NCBI GenBank assembly: GCA_902806245.1
Contig: CADCVU010000012.1
Location: 1-41,545 of the forward strand
Source of the DNA: an uncultured Solirubrobacterales bacterium
Lineage (GTDB): Bacteria > Actinomycetota > Thermoleophilia > Solirubrobacterales > Thermoleophilaceae
DNA: 41,545 bases
Reading direction: 5' to 3'
Positions within the stretch are counted from its first letter, which is position 1. Each line of letters starts with the position of its first letter. Position numbers and translations under genes: made by a program. This document shows, one piece after another, positions 40,559-41,545 of this stretch. The notes under the pieces were generated by a model that was not told where the DNA came from, made no database searches, and saw only the letters and a program-made list of their open reading frames with translations.

Positions 40559-41545
40559 CTAACGCCGCGCTGACGCCCTAGCGCGCGCCCACATACGTAG
40601 GTAGGCCTCCGCTCCGCGCCCCATCTCGCGCATGAGCGTCGGGCCGTCGCGCCCTGCGACCTTCCTCGTGTCCTCGACCCAGTCGGGGTAGAGCCCGTAG
40701 TGCGCGACACCGTCGTGGTTGATGTCGTAGGCGCGCGTCCCAGAGCGCTGCCGCTTGAAACTCACTCGGCCGTCGAAGGAGCGGAAGGGATAGCTGACCG
40801 GGTTGCGGCCTCCGCGCGGCCCGCCCTGCGAGCCGAAGCCGTTCATGTCCGCTCCGTAGCCGAAGCCGAAGTAGTACGGCCCCCTCTGCTTGCGGATCGA
40901 CCGCCACTTCGCGACGAAGTCCTTCGAGTTGCCGGCATACGGTGTCACCACGCCGCCGAGCTTGTATATGCGCGGGATGGCGTCCTTGGTGCTCCAGCTG
41001 TGCGAGGAGACGACCCCCGAGTACCGCTTGTCCTCGAGCACGCTCAGGGCTTCCTGCCGCGCGTAGACGCTCATGTGATCGGGATCGAAGATCATGCCCT
41101 TGGCCATGATGCGCCCGAGGGCGTGCCTGCCGAGCTCGGACAGGCCTGCCCCGGTGCGGCGATTCGAGCCCGGGGTGTAGAGCTCGTTACAGAGCGGCCG
41201 CTGCTCGGTGTAGACCGGGGCCGCGCCCTTGGGAACGAACGCTCTCAAGCCGTTCGCGATCAGCGCGTCCTCGTTGTGGTCGTGGCCCGCGCCGTGCTCT
41301 GTCTCTTCTTGCTGGTAGCGGTCGTGGAAACGCGGGTTCTCGCAGGTCCCGAGCTCCCAGAACCGGTTCGTGTCTGCGAAGTTGCCGAAGTTGGTGAGGA
41401 CGCCGGTCTCGCCCTCGTCGCCGGCAACGCCCGTGAACGCGTTGTCGAACTTGTTGACCAGCTCCAGCTGGCGCACTCCGAGCCTGTGGAACTCGTCGAT
41501 CTGGCGGTTGATCTGCGTCTTCGTGCACGTCGGCCGTCCGTTGAA
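40559..41545 (-). CDS. membrane-dipeptidase-like (amidohydrolase-type) protein, partial
   Basis: Reading enters from the right edge and ends at TAG 40559; 328 residues are visible. Segments such as QIDEFHRLGVRQLELVNKFDN, MAKGMIFDPDHMSVYARQ, GVVSSHSWSTKD and GFGYGADMNGFG, with several His/Asp in TIM-barrel-like spacing, resemble the microsomal dipeptidase/amidohydrolase group. A HDHNEDALIANGLRAF segment and two Cys residues suggest an exported form. The N-terminus, signal peptide and first metal ligands lie outside the window. Confidence 0.65.
   Translation of the reverse strand, partial: FNGRPTCTKTQINRQIDEFHRLGVRQLELVNKFDNAFTGVAGDEGETGVLTNFGNFADTNRFWELGTCENPRFHDRYQQEETEHGAGHDHNEDALIANGLRAFVPKGAAPVYTEQRPLCNELYTPGSNRRTGAGLSELGRHALGRIMAKGMIFDPDHMSVYARQEALSVLEDKRYSGVVSSHSWSTKDAIPRIYKLGGVVTPYAGNSKDFVAKWRSIRKQRGPYYFGFGYGADMNGFGSQGGPRGGRNPVSYPFRSFDGRVSFKRQRSGTRAYDINHDGVAHYGLYPDWVEDTRKVAGRDGPTLMREMGRGAEAYLRMWARARASARR

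Overview
The window comes from a high-GC actinobacterium. Long GC-rich frames, GTG/TTG starts, a large (Bacillus-type) SRP RNA beside dnaX-ybaB-recR, DUF4235-type proteins, and secreted proteins with a VVAYLSLFLALGGG-type signal anchor fit the Thermoleophilia (Solirubrobacterales-like). The class assignment is inference; no rRNA is present.

Layout. 1-5.2 kb: end of a proline-rich protein, then the replication/recombination operon dnaX-ybaB-recR (minus), a membrane protein, the SRP RNA, a small acidic protein and tRNA-Val(CAC). 5.2-9.2 kb: a secreted protein probably starting at ATC, then a divergent flavoenzyme pair (FAD dehydrogenase and Baeyer-Villiger-type monooxygenase) sharing an operator-like palindrome. 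9.2-13.8 kb: stress cassette 1, a TetR-SpoIIE phosphatase fusion divergent from a TM-helix (MscS-type) protein, an aquaporin and a cation exchanger, with a sigma-B-like promoter. 13.8-20.4 kb: small conserved proteins, a C26 amidase, tRNA-Ser(GGA), a zincin, an AAR-like Rossmann protein, and a GGDEF/HD-GYP gene with three single-base frame slips. 20.4-23.8 kb: a group 2 sigma factor, an ArsR repressor, exonuclease III and a stand-alone LigD-type polymerase. 24.1-29 kb: stress cassette 2, with paralogues of the TM-helix protein and aquaporin, a PRC-barrel/DUF2382 protein, and a divergent TetR-PAS-SpoIIE fusion. 29-41.5 kb: AlkB-like dioxygenase, MmcQ/YjbR, AraC-VOC pair, a lipoprotein nuclease with two calcium-type repeats, a diguanylate cyclase, a GAF/HD-GYP pseudogene, small redox proteins, a P450, KptA (RNA 2'-phosphotransferase), a flavin amine oxidase and a partial dipeptidase-like protein.

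Two observations stand out. First, the TetR-SpoIIE / TM-helix / aquaporin cassette occurs twice about 14 kb apart. It suggests an osmotic or envelope-stress module whose regulator joins a DNA-binding domain to an RsbU-type phosphatase; a sigma-B-like promoter lies before one copy. Second, degenerate copies of the 3' half of a tRNA-Ser(CGA) are scattered through the right half on the minus strand, in intergenic or 3'-UTR positions, each accompanied by a small GGTC/GACC-type hairpin. They look like a dispersed tRNA-derived element or a set of attachment-site remnants.
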